From positions 80,409 through 144,408 of the forward strand of contig PKWL01000112.1 in the NCBI GenBank assembly GCA_003133225.1: a stretch of DNA of 64,000 bases, written 5' to 3'. The translations under genes and the position numbers were made by a program. Within the stretch, counting starts at the first letter, position 1. The number at the start of each line of letters is the position of its first letter. This document shows positions 42,036 through 51,512 of the stretch, in pieces. Source of the DNA: Janthinobacterium sp. (GTDB lineage: Bacteria > Pseudomonadota > Gammaproteobacteria > Burkholderiales > Burkholderiaceae_D). The notes under the pieces are model-generated. The model ran no database searches. It had not been told where the DNA came from and saw only the letters and a list, made by a program, of their open reading frames with translations.

Positions 42036-44135
42036 ATGTTGTCGAATTTTAAGCTTGCATCCGTCATCTTTGTGGGGCTGCCGTTGTGCCTGACAAACCT
42101 GGCGCACGCACAAACCGAAGCGGCTCAGATGGACGATGCGGATGAAAAAATCGTAGAAAAAGGGGATGTCCCCAATGTGAGTGCGCTCCCTTTGACAATA
42201 ACCGTGGTGCCTCACAGCGCGATTGAGGCCATGAATCCGGACGATGCTTCCGATGCGCTGAAAAATGTGGCGGGTATTTCGAGTCAAAATGCAAAAGCCG
42301 CTGAAAATGCCAGTATCAGCATTCGCGGCGTCAAGCTCAACCTTTTTTCAAGTTATCGCCTCAACGGCGGGTTGCCTGTAGCGGGGGTTATTACGACGCC
42401 GAAAGAAAACAAGGAAGACCTCAAAGTTCTGAAGGGGGCCAATGCTCTCTTTTTCGGTATCGCCTCCCCTGGTGGCGTTGTTGATTTGGTCACAAAGCGT
42501 GCAGGGGACGTGGACGTTACCCGTGCCGCGTTTTACGGAACCTCATTTGGGCAATACGGGACAGCTTTCGATATTGGACGTCAATTTGGTGATGAAAAGC
42601 AATTTGGTGTGCGCGCCAATCTGTCTGCGACTCATGTAGAAAATGGTATCGACGGCGGTACCGGCCGTGCGAGTTTCGGCAGCCTCGCGACCGATTGGAG
42701 GGCCACCGACAAGCTTCGCTTTCAGATGGATCTCGAGCAGTATGAACGCCATGTGGTTGAACAAGCCAACATTACGCCTACACTAATTGGCGCTAACACT
42801 GCGAAAGGCATCACCGGAGCCTATGCAATACCGCGTATGCCTGATCCCAGGCTATTGGCATCTGGACCGTGGGATGTATATACGCCGGTCACGACCAACG
42901 TCGATTTTCGGGCCAATTACGATCTCACAAATAGCTGGGGCGTCTTGGCTGAAGCGGGGCGCTCCACCTCGTCACGTGACCGCATACAAGCTCGTCTGCT
43001 CAATTACAATTTAATTACTGGGGCGGCCACTGAAAATATTGTTGGGTTTCATGATCAGGAATATGTCAACACCTTTGGCAGAGTCGAGTTGCAAGGCAAG
43101 GTCGACACCGGTTTCTTGAAACATGAGCTGACCTTCGGGATCTCGTCATCGGAAAGGTTTTTCAATGGGCCATCCAACACCAACACCATCAACACGCCAC
43201 AGAATATCTTCGCGCCGATCGTGATTGCCGCGCCAGTTTTTGCGGCAACGGCCCAGACTTTCAAGCCGCAAGACCCGAAGGACATAGGTATCTATACCTA
43301 TGACAACCTGCAATTGGGCGCTGACTGGAGGGCGTTGGTTGGACTTCGGCAAACCAAGGACACAGCCAACGATGTCGCCATTCCCAACGGCCCGCATGTG
43401 ATTGCCACAAACACGGTGGTGACACCGGCACTTGGATTTATGTACGACTTTGCCCCAAGAACAACTGCGTATACGAGCTATATGAAAGGCCTGGAGGACG
43501 GTGCTCAAGCGCCGCAACAGGCTGTGAATTCGTTTCAGATTTTGGCAGAGTCGATGTCAGTGCAAAAGGAAATCGGGATACGCAGCTCCTATTTCAAGGG
43601 TATTTCGGCGAACCTCGCGTATTTCAATCTGACGCAATCTAACGCATCGTTGAATCCGACTACCAATATATTTGGGGGGGATGGCAACCTCAATTTCAAG
43701 GGACTCGAATCGACCATCCATATAGACTTCAATCCATGGTGGTCGCTCGATGGTGCGGGACAATATCTAAAGGCGGCGCAAGAAACCGTTAACGATAAAT
43801 TGGCATACGGTAAGAGCCCGGAAAACATTCCTAGCGTGTCCGGCAATCTTAATATTACTCACAATTTGCAGTCGGTTCCGGGCTTGTCGTTTTCAACCGG
43901 AGCAAATTACGTAGGGATGCGCTTTGTTGGGACTGAGCAACAAGGGCAGGTGCCAGGATTTACCTTGTTTAATGCCGGCGCCATTTATCGGACGAAGGTA
44001 TCCGGACACAAGGCTGTTTTCCAACTGACCGTCGATAATCTGCTTGACAAATCTTATTGGGCCTCAGCTACGGCTACGGCACTGGGGGCGGGGATGGTGC
44101 GCGATATAAAGGCGAATGTAAAGATTGATTTTTAA
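42036..44135 (+). CDS. TonB-dependent receptor (siderophore type)
   Basis: The 699-aa protein has a Sec signal (LASVIFVGLPLCLTNLAHA), a plug domain (LPLTITVVPHSAIEAMNPDD, ISIRGVKLNLFSSYRLNGGL, NALFFGIASPGGVVDLVTKR) and a 22-strand-type barrel ending in DIKANVKIDF with terminal Phe. No clear TonB box is seen, though a short acidic stretch precedes the plug. The plug and barrel resemble ferric-siderophore receptors; size fits. It probably imports a metal chelate or another large ligand with TonB-ExbBD energy. It is the only outer-membrane importer of the island and shares its promoter layout. No Fur box was recognised. Confidence 0.85.
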   Translation: MLSNFKLASVIFVGLPLCLTNLAHAQTEAAQMDDADEKIVEKGDVPNVSALPLTITVVPHSAIEAMNPDDASDALKNVAGISSQNAKAAENASISIRGVKLNLFSSYRLNGGLPVAGVITTPKENKEDLKVLKGANALFFGIASPGGVVDLVTKRAGDVDVTRAAFYGTSFGQYGTAFDIGRQFGDEKQFGVRANLSATHVENGIDGGTGRASFGSLATDWRATDKLRFQMDLEQYERHVVEQANITPTLIGANTAKGITGAYAIPRMPDPRLLASGPWDVYTPVTTNVDFRANYDLTNSWGVLAEAGRSTSSRDRIQARLLNYNLITGAATENIVGFHDQEYVNTFGRVELQGKVDTGFLKHELTFGISSSERFFNGPSNTNTINTPQNIFAPIVIAAPVFAATAQTFKPQDPKDIGIYTYDNLQLGADWRALVGLRQTKDTANDVAIPNGPHVIATNTVVTPALGFMYDFAPRTTAYTSYMKGLEDGAQAPQQAVNSFQILAESMSVQKEIGIRSSYFKGISANLAYFNLTQSNASLNPTTNIFGGDGNLNFKGLESTIHIDFNPWWSLDGAGQYLKAAQETVNDKLAYGKSPENIPSVSGNLNITHNLQSVPGLSFSTGANYVGMRFVGTEQQGQVPGFTLFNAGAIYRTKVSGHKAVFQLTVDNLLDKSYWASATATALGAGMVRDIKANVKIDF

Positions 44136-44369
44136 CTTGAACTTGCCAAGAAAATGGCGCCAAAATAAATCGCCAACTTTCAATAATCACAGCAAAGGGC
44201 AATATTTTTTAGAGGTCGTACCCCGGCTAAAAGGGGGCTAAAAAATAGTTACATGCGATAGAACTTGGGCGCAACGGGAATTATGAATGTTGCACAATAT
44301 TGTAAGCTCGTAAAATTTTCAGAACCGCAGGCCGCGCATTCCAATGGTGAAGGGGCGAATAGCGGCTTT
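44136..44369. other. Intergenic after receptor gene
   Basis: No gene is supported. A weak GGGG/CCCC pairing occurs around 44221-44240. With the promoter entry that follows, the whole 364-bp gap between the receptor and the next gene is accounted for. Confidence 0.4.
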
Positions 44370-44423
44370 CTGAATTAAAATTCAGCATCAATTCATCTTC
44401 GTTTAATGTGCGGAGCTTACGAT
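44370..44423 (+). promoter_or_regulatory. 11-bp-phased array plus -10, promoter of small exported protein
   Basis: Four units run CTGAATTAAAA (44370), TTCAGCATCAA (44381), TTCATCTTCGT (44392) and TTAATGTGCGG (44403-44413), then four bases and TACGAT (44418-44423). It aligns without gaps with 55470-55513 at 31 of 44 positions. A 7-bp hairpin CGGAGCT-AGCTCCG (44411-44431) overlaps its end. Confidence 0.65.
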
Positions 44424-44499
44424 GAGCTCCGTATTTGTGATGGCTTTACCCTCGATAAATAAGTTGGAGATAGCCTTGTTGTAGGCTTTAAAGGAAACC

Positions 44500-45069
44500 A
44501 TGAAAACATTGTCAAAAATCGTGCTTGTAGCCGTCCTCGGCACCTCGTCTATCCTCTGCGCTTCGTCGCTGTCGGCAGCGGAGTCCGTCGCACCCGCCGC
44601 CCATGCAAAGAACTGGACCCCGCCGGCATACAAGATTAATGCGCAAGTGTTAGTCGACGAAATCATGGCCAAGCATCCCGAACTGATCAGCGTCACCTTC
44701 CACGGCGTTCCAGTAGGAGCTGCACCCAAGACGTACACGATGTTTGCCGGAGCATCCATGTTTCCCGGGTCATACCAGGATCGTATTGGTAATCCAGACG
44801 ATCCAGACGACATCATGATCATCGAAACAGGCATTACTATCCTCGATTCAAGATGGCACCGTACCAAGGATGTAGTCAAAAAATACGTTCCGATGCTTCC
44901 GCTGCGTGATGCTGCTGGCGAAAATATCGGCTTGCTCGTTTTGGCGTTCAAAAACCCTGCGAATAGCGGGAAGTCCGATTTGTACTTTTTGAGGGCGGCA
45001 ACGGAGATACGTGACGGGTTGCAAAAGAAGATTCCGAATCTTGCCAGCTTGTTCGATCCCGCCAAGTAG
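44500..45069 (+). CDS. Small exported protein, possible cache-like domain
   Basis: A 189-aa protein with a Sec signal (MKTLSKIVLVAVLGTSSILC, ending SLSAAES). The mature part has ELISVTFHGVPVGAAPKTYT, an acidic loop GNPDDPDDIMIIETG, then LDSRWHRTKDVVKKYVPMLP and GENIGLLVLAFKN. The order of strand, acidic loop, helix and final strands recalls single-cache periplasmic sensor domains, here without a membrane anchor. The function is unknown. It belongs to the island by its promoter, a near copy of that at 55470. Confidence 0.6.
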   Translation: MKTLSKIVLVAVLGTSSILCASSLSAAESVAPAAHAKNWTPPAYKINAQVLVDEIMAKHPELISVTFHGVPVGAAPKTYTMFAGASMFPGSYQDRIGNPDDPDDIMIIETGITILDSRWHRTKDVVKKYVPMLPLRDAAGENIGLLVLAFKNPANSGKSDLYFLRAATEIRDGLQKKIPNLASLFDPAK

Positions 45070-45564
45070 AAAATTGTTCACCCGAGCGGATGATTTGTGG
45101 AAAGAGGTCCAGAGACGGCAGGTTGCGATGGTGGCTGGCGCATTCTTCCGGCCGGTGTTACGTTCCATGACCAATTTGCGCTTCGCTTTGTTGCCACCCC
45201 TAATTTTATAAGATAAACCGTCCGGCTGTGCCGGAGGGCTCAGAAAGTGTTGGCCTATACACCCGCTCGTTTTGGACTTTTTGTCTCGACCGGGGAACGG
45301 AGATTTCCAACTGCTTCAGGTTACTTTTAGTTTACTTTCAGGTTACTTTCAGGCCGGTCAAATAATATGTGTACAGACTCAGACACCCTGCCGGCCCCGT
45401 TATCTGCAAGCGTTACATTGGGATTGCAAATATCTTTAAGCAATTGACGCCATTAAAATAGCCGCTGTCGAATATATTCCTAGCCCCCGGGTGATGGCGG
45501 CCACTGTGGCTGATTTGGTAACTTTTTTGTGGTTAATAAAATCAGTTAATATGAAAGAAATAAA
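45070..45564. other. Intergenic with TCCGGC hairpin and phased promoter
   Basis: No gene is supported. A TCCGGC-TGT-GCCGGA hairpin lies at 45221-45235, about 150 bp after the stop of the small exported protein, with no T-run. The phased array at 45315 lies inside this gap; 195 bp of AT-rich leader separate it from the next start. Confidence 0.5.
45315..45368 (+). promoter_or_regulatory. Best 11-bp-phased array plus -10, propeller/transporter promoter
   Basis: Four units in strict tandem: TTCAGGTTACT (45315), TTTAGTTTACT (45326), TTCAGGTTACT (45337) and TTCAGGCCGGT (45348-45358). Two are identical. After a 4-bp spacer comes TAATAT (45363-45368). This is the clearest member of the seven and defines the unit TTCAGGTTACT. 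Confidence 0.75.
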
Positions 45565-46662
45565 ATGTTTGACATACGCCATTCACCGCGCCTTCATCGT
45601 GTCCTCCAAGCTAGTCTGGCCAGCCTGGTAAGTGCCTCTTTTATATGCTCCCATGCCGCCCTGGCGGCCGATGGCGGCAGCTATCATTTGGAAAAAGTTG
45701 TGACGATCCCAAGTAGCGACACGGGATGGGATTACAACTCCTTGGACCAAAAGCGTGAGCACATATTTATCGCCCACCGCAAGGACGGTCTGCATGTCTA
45801 TGATATCAAGAGCGGCACCATCATCAAGACTATGGAAAATTCGATCGGCGCCAATACTTCTACATTGGCACCCGAGTTTGACATCGGCATTGCCGGTACC
45901 ACTGATGGCTATGTTGTTGTATTCCAGGTTTCAACTTTAAAAACACTTTCCCGTTACAAGAGCGCTACCGAGGGATTCGACGGTGCCACCTTTAGCGACC
46001 TAACCAAGCGCTTCGCAATGGTAGGTGAAGCGGATGAGACAGCGAAGCGCACTCCTGTGTTGTTCTTCGATGGCAAGTCCGGCAAACCCATCGGCTCCGT
46101 CTTGGTGGACAGCACCAAGGTCGATGCGCCTCGCCCTGACTATGCCGGAAACATCTACCTACCGCTACGTGACAAAGCCGCCATTGTCAAGATCGATACC
46201 AAAGCAATGCAAGTTGTCGCAACGTTTCCACTCAACGACTGCACGATGCCCACCGCGCTGGAGATGGACAATGTTAACAAGCGCATCTTCGTCGGCTGTC
46301 GAGGCAAAGGCAGTTCGTTGCCGGCGCTAGCTGTGCTCGATGCGGTGTCAGGTGAGCAGATCGCCAAGCTTCCAATCGGGCGCGGTGTCGATGAGGTGAT
46401 GTACGACACAAAATCGAAGTCAATTATCACGGCAAATGGTGAGGACGGCAGCATGACGGTAATTAAGCAAAACTCCGCCAATGAGTACCTCCTGACTGAG
46501 ACCATTGGGACCCGCCCGATGGCGCGTACTGGTGTACTCGATGAAAAGACCGGAAAAATTTATTTGGTGAATGCGCAGTACGTCAATAAATACGAAGGCG
46601 GGGGCACGCCAAAAACACGTTTTCTCCCCAACACGTTCAGCGTATTGACCTACTCACGATAA
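45565..46662 (+). CDS. YncE-like periplasmic beta-propeller 1
   Basis: A 365-aa protein with a long N-terminal signal (LHRVLQASLASLVSASFICS, cut near ALAAD). The rest consists of YVTN-type blades: HLEKVVTIPSSDTGWDYNSL, HIFIAHRKDGLHVYDIKSGT, DGYVVVFQVSTLKTL and IVKIDTKAMQVVATFPLND. Such proteins are periplasmic seven-bladed propellers like E. coli YncE, whose exact function is not settled. Genes of this type are often found beside TonB receptors. Here it heads the unit with the 2-hydroxycarboxylate transporter. A binding or scaffold role is inferred. Confidence 0.75.
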   Translation: MFDIRHSPRLHRVLQASLASLVSASFICSHAALAADGGSYHLEKVVTIPSSDTGWDYNSLDQKREHIFIAHRKDGLHVYDIKSGTIIKTMENSIGANTSTLAPEFDIGIAGTTDGYVVVFQVSTLKTLSRYKSATEGFDGATFSDLTKRFAMVGEADETAKRTPVLFFDGKSGKPIGSVLVDSTKVDAPRPDYAGNIYLPLRDKAAIVKIDTKAMQVVATFPLNDCTMPTALEMDNVNKRIFVGCRGKGSSLPALAVLDAVSGEQIAKLPIGRGVDEVMYDTKSKSIITANGEDGSMTVIKQNSANEYLLTETIGTRPMARTGVLDEKTGKIYLVNAQYVNKYEGGGTPKTRFLPNTFSVLTYSR

Positions 46663-46834
46663 TCAAAGGCGCGAGCGAAACGGCAAGAAAACTATGGTCT
46701 GCCGGAGCGGACTCATTGCAATTTACGAAATGTAAAGCTGCACTGGAAATAAGCGAACAGCTGGTTTTTCGTTTCAGAAATAAATATATTGAGACACTAG
46801 TGAGCCAAAAAAAATGAAGGAAAAGGAGAAAACT

Positions 46835-48184
46835 ATGAAAGCGATACCTGCCAAACAGCTCATGCCGGGCAAGAACGAAGTTTCTCATGAATTCTGGCCG
46901 CATGCTTGGTGGAAATTGATGGAAATTCGCATCGGTATCGTGCCAATACCTATCTATTTTCTGCTGCTCGCGCTGATCGTAGGCTTCGTCATCAGTGGCA
47001 AGGTACCGACCGATATTTCCGTCTCGATTGCTATCCTGTGCGTAGGCGGATTCACGTGCGCGGAATTTGGCAAGCGTCTGCCCTTTATCCGTAATTTCGG
47101 TGCTGCCGCAATTTTCGCCACCTTCATTCCATCCTATCTGGCATTTAGTCACTTATTGCCGGACGTCGTTTTAAAAAACGTCGTGGATTTCACCAAGTCG
47201 ACCAATTTTCTTTATTTGTTCATTGCTTCAATCATCGTCGGTAGTGTTCTGAGCATGGATAGAACAGTGCTGATTAAAGGTTTCATTAAGATTTTTATCC
47301 CACTTGCCATCGGTTCGGTTGTGGCCGCCATTGTCGGCACTCTTGTCGGCACCTTGCTGGGCCTAGGCGCGTTCCACACTTTTTTCTACATTGTCGCACC
47401 GATCATGGCGGGGGGTGTTGGCGAAGGTGCCATTCCGCTCTCAATTGGCTATGCGGGAATCTTGCATCAGGGACAGGGCGACATTTTTGCGCAAGTTTTG
47501 CCGCCGGTGATGTTGGGAAGCCTGACAGCGATCTTATTTGCCGGAATGTTGAACTCTCTTGGCAAGAAATATCCGAAATTGACGGGTGAAGGACGATTGC
47601 AACCGGGCGAACATGATGAAATGCAGCCAGACGAAGAGAAAATCACCGACCAAATGGATATTGGTCATATTGCAGCGGCAGGGATTACTGCTATTTCACT
47701 TTACATGGTTGGTTTGATGTGCTTTCGGATATTCGGGTTTCCGGCGCCGGTTGCCATGCTATTTGTCGCCGTCATTTTCAAGCTGTCGCGGGCGGTGTCG
47801 CCGCAGTTGCAGCAAGGTTCCTTCGTCGTCTACAAGTTCTTTTCCACGGCGGTGACTTACCCATTGCTATTTGCAATCGGTGCTTCCTTGACGCCATGGG
47901 ACAAACTGGTTGCGGCTTTCAACGTCGTTAATCTCATCACCATTGTGTCGACGGTTGCCACCCTGATGGCAACAGGTTTTGTAGTCGGCCGCTGGCTAAA
48001 AATGTATCCGATCGAGACGGCGATTGTGAACGCCTGCCATAGCGGTCAAGGCGGCACTGGCGATGTGGCGATCTTAACGGCGGCTAACCGCATGCAATTG
48101 ATGCCATTTGCCCAGATTGCAACACGCATTGGTGGTGCAATCATGGTGACACTGTCGTTGCTTGCACTGTCCCAGATGAAATAA
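46835..48184 (+). CDS. 2-hydroxycarboxylate (citrate/malate-type) secondary transporter
   Basis: ATG 46835 is chosen because AAGGAG precedes it by eight bases; an earlier ATG at 46814 lacks a site. The 449-aa inner-membrane protein has about eleven spans and both GG signatures of the 2HCT family: MAGGVGEGAIPLSIGYAGIL, and CHSGQGGTGDVAILTAANRM followed by the carboxylate-binding Arg in IATRIGGA. Family members (CitS, MleP, CimH) take up citrate, malate or lactate with Na+ or H+, or exchange them. The substrate is most likely citrate or malate. It follows the propeller gene by 172 bp. Confidence 0.87.
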   Translation: MKAIPAKQLMPGKNEVSHEFWPHAWWKLMEIRIGIVPIPIYFLLLALIVGFVISGKVPTDISVSIAILCVGGFTCAEFGKRLPFIRNFGAAAIFATFIPSYLAFSHLLPDVVLKNVVDFTKSTNFLYLFIASIIVGSVLSMDRTVLIKGFIKIFIPLAIGSVVAAIVGTLVGTLLGLGAFHTFFYIVAPIMAGGVGEGAIPLSIGYAGILHQGQGDIFAQVLPPVMLGSLTAILFAGMLNSLGKKYPKLTGEGRLQPGEHDEMQPDEEKITDQMDIGHIAAAGITAISLYMVGLMCFRIFGFPAPVAMLFVAVIFKLSRAVSPQLQQGSFVVYKFFSTAVTYPLLFAIGASLTPWDKLVAAFNVVNLITIVSTVATLMATGFVVGRWLKMYPIETAIVNACHSGQGGTGDVAILTAANRMQLMPFAQIATRIGGAIMVTLSLLALSQMK

Positions 48185-48562
48185 AACAAATTGAACCGGC
48201 GACACCGACGAAAGAAATTCATCGGCAGCTTGAAGAGGATGTGAATGAGGCCGTGCCTATAAGGCTAATTGCATTCGTTCTTGTGAATACTACCGGTGTT
48301 TGCCGTGCGTGGCTTTGTCCGCAATCTTCGCCACGGCGATGATTGCATTGACTTTACGGCCGGCCGCCAATCTCCAGGAAACGTCTTCGCCCACTGCCCA
48401 ATTGTGGCTCGCACTGCCTAATTATGGCTGCGGCCAAAGTTAGAATAACCAGGATGTTAGAGCTTTTCCGCAATTCCGATATTTCACGTCTGCATTTGTT
48501 AAAAACCCAATGCCAGCATTCGCCATTGCGTTGCAGGAGCACTTTTTAAAGGAGACACATCG
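48185..48562. other. Intergenic with tandem 20-bp repeat
   Basis: No gene is supported. CCACTGCCCAATTGTGGCTC (48391-48410) is followed directly by a second copy, GCACTGCCTAATTATGGCTG (48411-48430), matching at 16 of 20 positions. No phased island array is seen here, so the second propeller may use another promoter. Confidence 0.5.
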
Positions 48563-49666
48563 ATGTCCATACGAAATTTTGCAATCTTTACATGCACTTT
48601 GCTTTTTTCCCTGGCCGCGCAGGCACAGTCCGCCGCTAAGCCAACTGCCTCTGCCGCCCCGCCATCGGTTGCCGCAGCATCGCTTCATCTGCATGGCGGT
48701 ACGGAATCCCTCCGTCTTCATGGCAGCACGGAATTGCCAGGGTACACCGGCGACTTCGATCATTTTGCAGTCGACGTCAAAGGCAACCGTCTTTTTCTTG
48801 CAGCCGAGGACCACGGCACGCTGGAGGTGTTCGATTTAGTCACTGGCAAACATCTGAAGACCATCAAAGGAGTTGAATCGCCGCACGGCATCTTGTATTT
48901 GGCGGAGAAAAATCGCCTGATCGTCACCGACAGCGGTGCGGGATTTAGCAAGGTGTTCAATGCGACGACCTACAAGGTTATCGATACGATCAAGCTTGCA
49001 CCGGGGGCCGACTCAATGGGCTATGACGTCAGCGGTAAGCGAATGTATGTCGTGACTGGTGGCAAGAATGCGAATATGGCGGAGTCCTTTCTTGCGAAGG
49101 TCGATCCGGTCACTGGCAAGAAATTAGGCGAATTGAAATTTGATACGGACAAGGTCGAGGCGATGGCCATTGAGCAAAAAGGAAAGTATCTTTACATCAA
49201 TGTGACCGGCAAGAATTATGTTGCGGTAGTCGACAAGGAAAAATTTTCGGTCGTCAATACTTGGCCAGTAAAGGAGGGTGCAATGAACGCGGCCATGGCG
49301 TTTGATGAAGCAAATCAGCGGCTTTTTGTTGTCACGCGCAAGCCTTTCAAGTTGGTCATCATCAATACCAAAACGGGGGCCTCGATCGCCAGCTTTGCTG
49401 CGCCGGATCGTACCAATGAAGCGATCTTCGATAAGATCAACCGCCGCATCTACCTGGCCGGCGACGACTTTATCAGTGTATTTCAGCAGAAAGATGCCGA
49501 TCATTATGAGGAACTCTCCCATGTCTCATCTGCCAAGGGAGCCAAGACAGCTATTTTCGTACCGGACTTGAATCGTCTCTATGCTGCCATCTCGCCTGGA
49601 GAAGGCAAGACTGGCGCGGCCGTGTTGCGGTTTGACGTCGTGCCGGCCGCGATAGCGATCAAGTAA
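48563..49666 (+). CDS. YncE-like periplasmic beta-propeller 2
   Basis: A 367-aa protein with a Sec signal (IFTCTLLFSLAAQAQSA) and AAAGGAGA upstream. Blades are easy to follow: FDHFAVDVKGNRLFLAAED, HGTLEVFDLVTGKHLKTI, NRLIVTDSGAGFSKVFNA and KYLYINVTGKNYVAVVDKE. A His-containing linker lies before the first blade (LHLHGGTESLRLHG), a possible metal contact. It is distantly related to propeller 1. The gene stands alone between two gaps. Confidence 0.75.
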   Translation: MSIRNFAIFTCTLLFSLAAQAQSAAKPTASAAPPSVAAASLHLHGGTESLRLHGSTELPGYTGDFDHFAVDVKGNRLFLAAEDHGTLEVFDLVTGKHLKTIKGVESPHGILYLAEKNRLIVTDSGAGFSKVFNATTYKVIDTIKLAPGADSMGYDVSGKRMYVVTGGKNANMAESFLAKVDPVTGKKLGELKFDTDKVEAMAIEQKGKYLYINVTGKNYVAVVDKEKFSVVNTWPVKEGAMNAAMAFDEANQRLFVVTRKPFKLVIINTKTGASIASFAAPDRTNEAIFDKINRRIYLAGDDFISVFQQKDADHYEELSHVSSAKGAKTAIFVPDLNRLYAAISPGEGKTGAAVLRFDVVPAAIAIK

Positions 49667-50173
49667 GACAGACTGAAGAAGAGCATGCCTGCCGCCGGCG
49701 ATTTTGTCCGCGGCCGGTCAGTCATTTCCCGCCAGGAAGCAGTAAATGGAACAAGGTCAACACATTGTCTTAGACGACCTTGCTGAGCCATGAAGCGATC
49801 ATTTTATTGCGGCGCAGTAATCCATTGTTTCAAATAGGAAATCGATATTTCGAAGATGGAATTTGACCTCAAGGCTCGCGATCCCATCCCGAAGAATTTA
49901 AGATGTCGCCGTATCTGTACATGGACCTGCCGTTGCGAGAAAAGGTATTTGCACTTCTGGAAAATCGGGTTGCACCAAAGGTGGAAGTTGGGGTCCATGA
50001 ACTGTTGCTAATCCCGCCGCAACTGTTTCGCTGAATTTTTCAAATCGTCACCCGACGCTTAATTGTTGCCATATTGCATCCACACCATATGAGGCGACGT
50101 TAATGGAGCCTGATCGTCATTCAAGATTCGCCCCGGATGGCGCGGGATGCGGTGCATGGAAGATAAAGGTTGC
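49667..50173. other. Intergenic with compound hairpin
   Basis: No gene is supported. GACTGA (49671-49676) pairs with TCAGTC (49718-49723), and the GC-rich interior also pairs partly, giving a possible end of the propeller 2 transcript. The rest of the gap before the phased array at 50174 shows nothing I can support. Confidence 0.45.
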
Positions 50174-50216
50174 GTCAGTAAAGATTCAGGTTCGATTCAC
50201 CTTTCGCGCCTACGAT
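50174..50216 (+). promoter_or_regulatory. 11-bp-phased array plus -10, promoter of main binding-protein operon
   Basis: Units GTCAGTAAAGA (50174), TTCAGGTTCGA (50185) and TTCACCTTTCG (50196-50206), a 4-bp spacer and TACGAT (50211-50216). Upstream TAAAGGTTGC (50164-50173) repeats ten bases seen in the array at 39210. The operon of four binding proteins starts 105 bp later. Confidence 0.65.
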
Positions 50217-50321
50217 CGATCGATGTAATGCTAGAGCACGAATAGCGGAGGCAATCGCCCTGGTTCGATGTCGGTCCCCCTGCATGATGCAAGTTACCAC
50301 AACAATAAATTGGAGAAGACA

Positions 50322-51500
50322 ATGAAAGCAACGCATCGGGTACAGCATCGCTTGATTCATCTGGGTGTGGCGCTCATCACCGTCAGCGTCGGCATGACCG
50401 TCCACGCGCAAATCAAGTCTTTCGATCCGCTGGAAATGCAGCAAGCGCGCGTGAAATCGGTTACCTCGAAGGGCCACAAGGTTTGGTACACGCAAAAGTT
50501 CGACCTGAGCGGCTTGCCGGACTACACGCCTTTGCGGCGCGTCAAAGGCACGATTCGCCAATGGGGCAACAACTACCTTGCCGATAGCACGCTGGGAAAG
50601 CTGTGGGAAGATGCGTTCCGAAAATATCAGCCGGAAGTCGATTTCAAAGACAATCTCAGCTCCAGCGTCAACGCGTTTCCAGGTCTGATCACGGGGGCCG
50701 CCGACATCGGGCAGATGGGCCGCGCCGTCTTGTGGGATGAACTGCAGGGGTATCAGCGCCAGTTCGCTAGTAAACCGCTGGAGATGACCATTGCGACGGG
50801 TTCGTACAACGTGCCGGGCTGGACCTTTGCACTCGGCGTCTTTGTGAACAAGGACAATCCGCTATCCAAGCTGACATTGCAGCAACTGGACGGCATTTTC
50901 GGTGCACAGCGTACGGGCGGCTGGAAAGGTTTGGAGTGGGATACATCGGTTGCCCGCGGGCCGGAAAAAAACATCCGTACCTGGGGCCAGTTGGGCCTAA
51001 CCGGTGAGTGGGCAGACAAGCCGATTCATGTGTACGGCTACACGCCCCAATTTCACTTCCCGGACGAGATATCCAAGAAAGTCTTGGGCGGCAGCACCAA
51101 GTGGAACGAGCAGATCAAGGAATATGTGAATGCCGCGCGGCCAGATGGCACGCTGGCACTTGCCGGCGACCTTTTCATGGCGGATCTCGAAAAAGATAAA
51201 TACGGCATCGCGTATACGGGTATTCCGCACCGCACACCAGGTAGCAAGCCTCTTGCGCTGGCGGCGAAAGAGGGCGCGCCCTTCGTCAAACTCACCATTG
51301 AAAACGTGCAGAATCGAACCTATCCACTGTATCGTGATATTTACGCCTATGTGCACTCAGAGAAACCGATGGATCCCAAGGTGAAGGAATTCATGCGTTT
51401 TATCCTCAGCAAGCAAGGACAAGAGTTGGTAATGAAGGACGGCAAATACCTGCCATTGACCGCCGAGGAAGTTCGCGAACAGATCAAGAAGCTAGACTGA
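50322..51500 (+). CDS. PstS-like periplasmic binding protein 3
   Basis: ATG 50322 (TGGAGA upstream) gives 392 aa with signal LIHLGVALITVSVGMTVHA. It has the N-terminal extension that marks one subgroup (50322, 51513, 52742, 60412): WYTQKFDLSGLPDY, then GTIRQWGNNYLADS and WEDAFRKYQP. The family blocks NKDNPLSKLTLQQLDGIFGA, GPEKNIRTWGQLGLTGEWAD and KEFMRFILSKQGQELV follow. The anion loop reads YGYTPQFHFPDEI. It leads a tight run of four paralogs. Confidence 0.78.
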   Translation: MKATHRVQHRLIHLGVALITVSVGMTVHAQIKSFDPLEMQQARVKSVTSKGHKVWYTQKFDLSGLPDYTPLRRVKGTIRQWGNNYLADSTLGKLWEDAFRKYQPEVDFKDNLSSSVNAFPGLITGAADIGQMGRAVLWDELQGYQRQFASKPLEMTIATGSYNVPGWTFALGVFVNKDNPLSKLTLQQLDGIFGAQRTGGWKGLEWDTSVARGPEKNIRTWGQLGLTGEWADKPIHVYGYTPQFHFPDEISKKVLGGSTKWNEQIKEYVNAARPDGTLALAGDLFMADLEKDKYGIAYTGIPHRTPGSKPLALAAKEGAPFVKLTIENVQNRTYPLYRDIYAYVHSEKPMDPKVKEFMRFILSKQGQELVMKDGKYLPLTAEEVREQIKKLD

Positions 51501-51512
51501 GAGGGCGACATC

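Noticed and set aside
46773..46790. TTCAGAAATAA followed by TATATT before the transporter gene as an eighth island promoter
   Set aside because: Only one unit is present and the spacer is 1 bp instead of 4, so it does not fit the pattern of the other seven.
50185..50205. GGTTCGATTC resembles the T-loop of a tRNA
   Set aside because: The flanking bases do not form the 5-bp T stem (G opposite A), and no acceptor, D or anticodon arms or CCA end are found. The motif is part of the phased promoter array.
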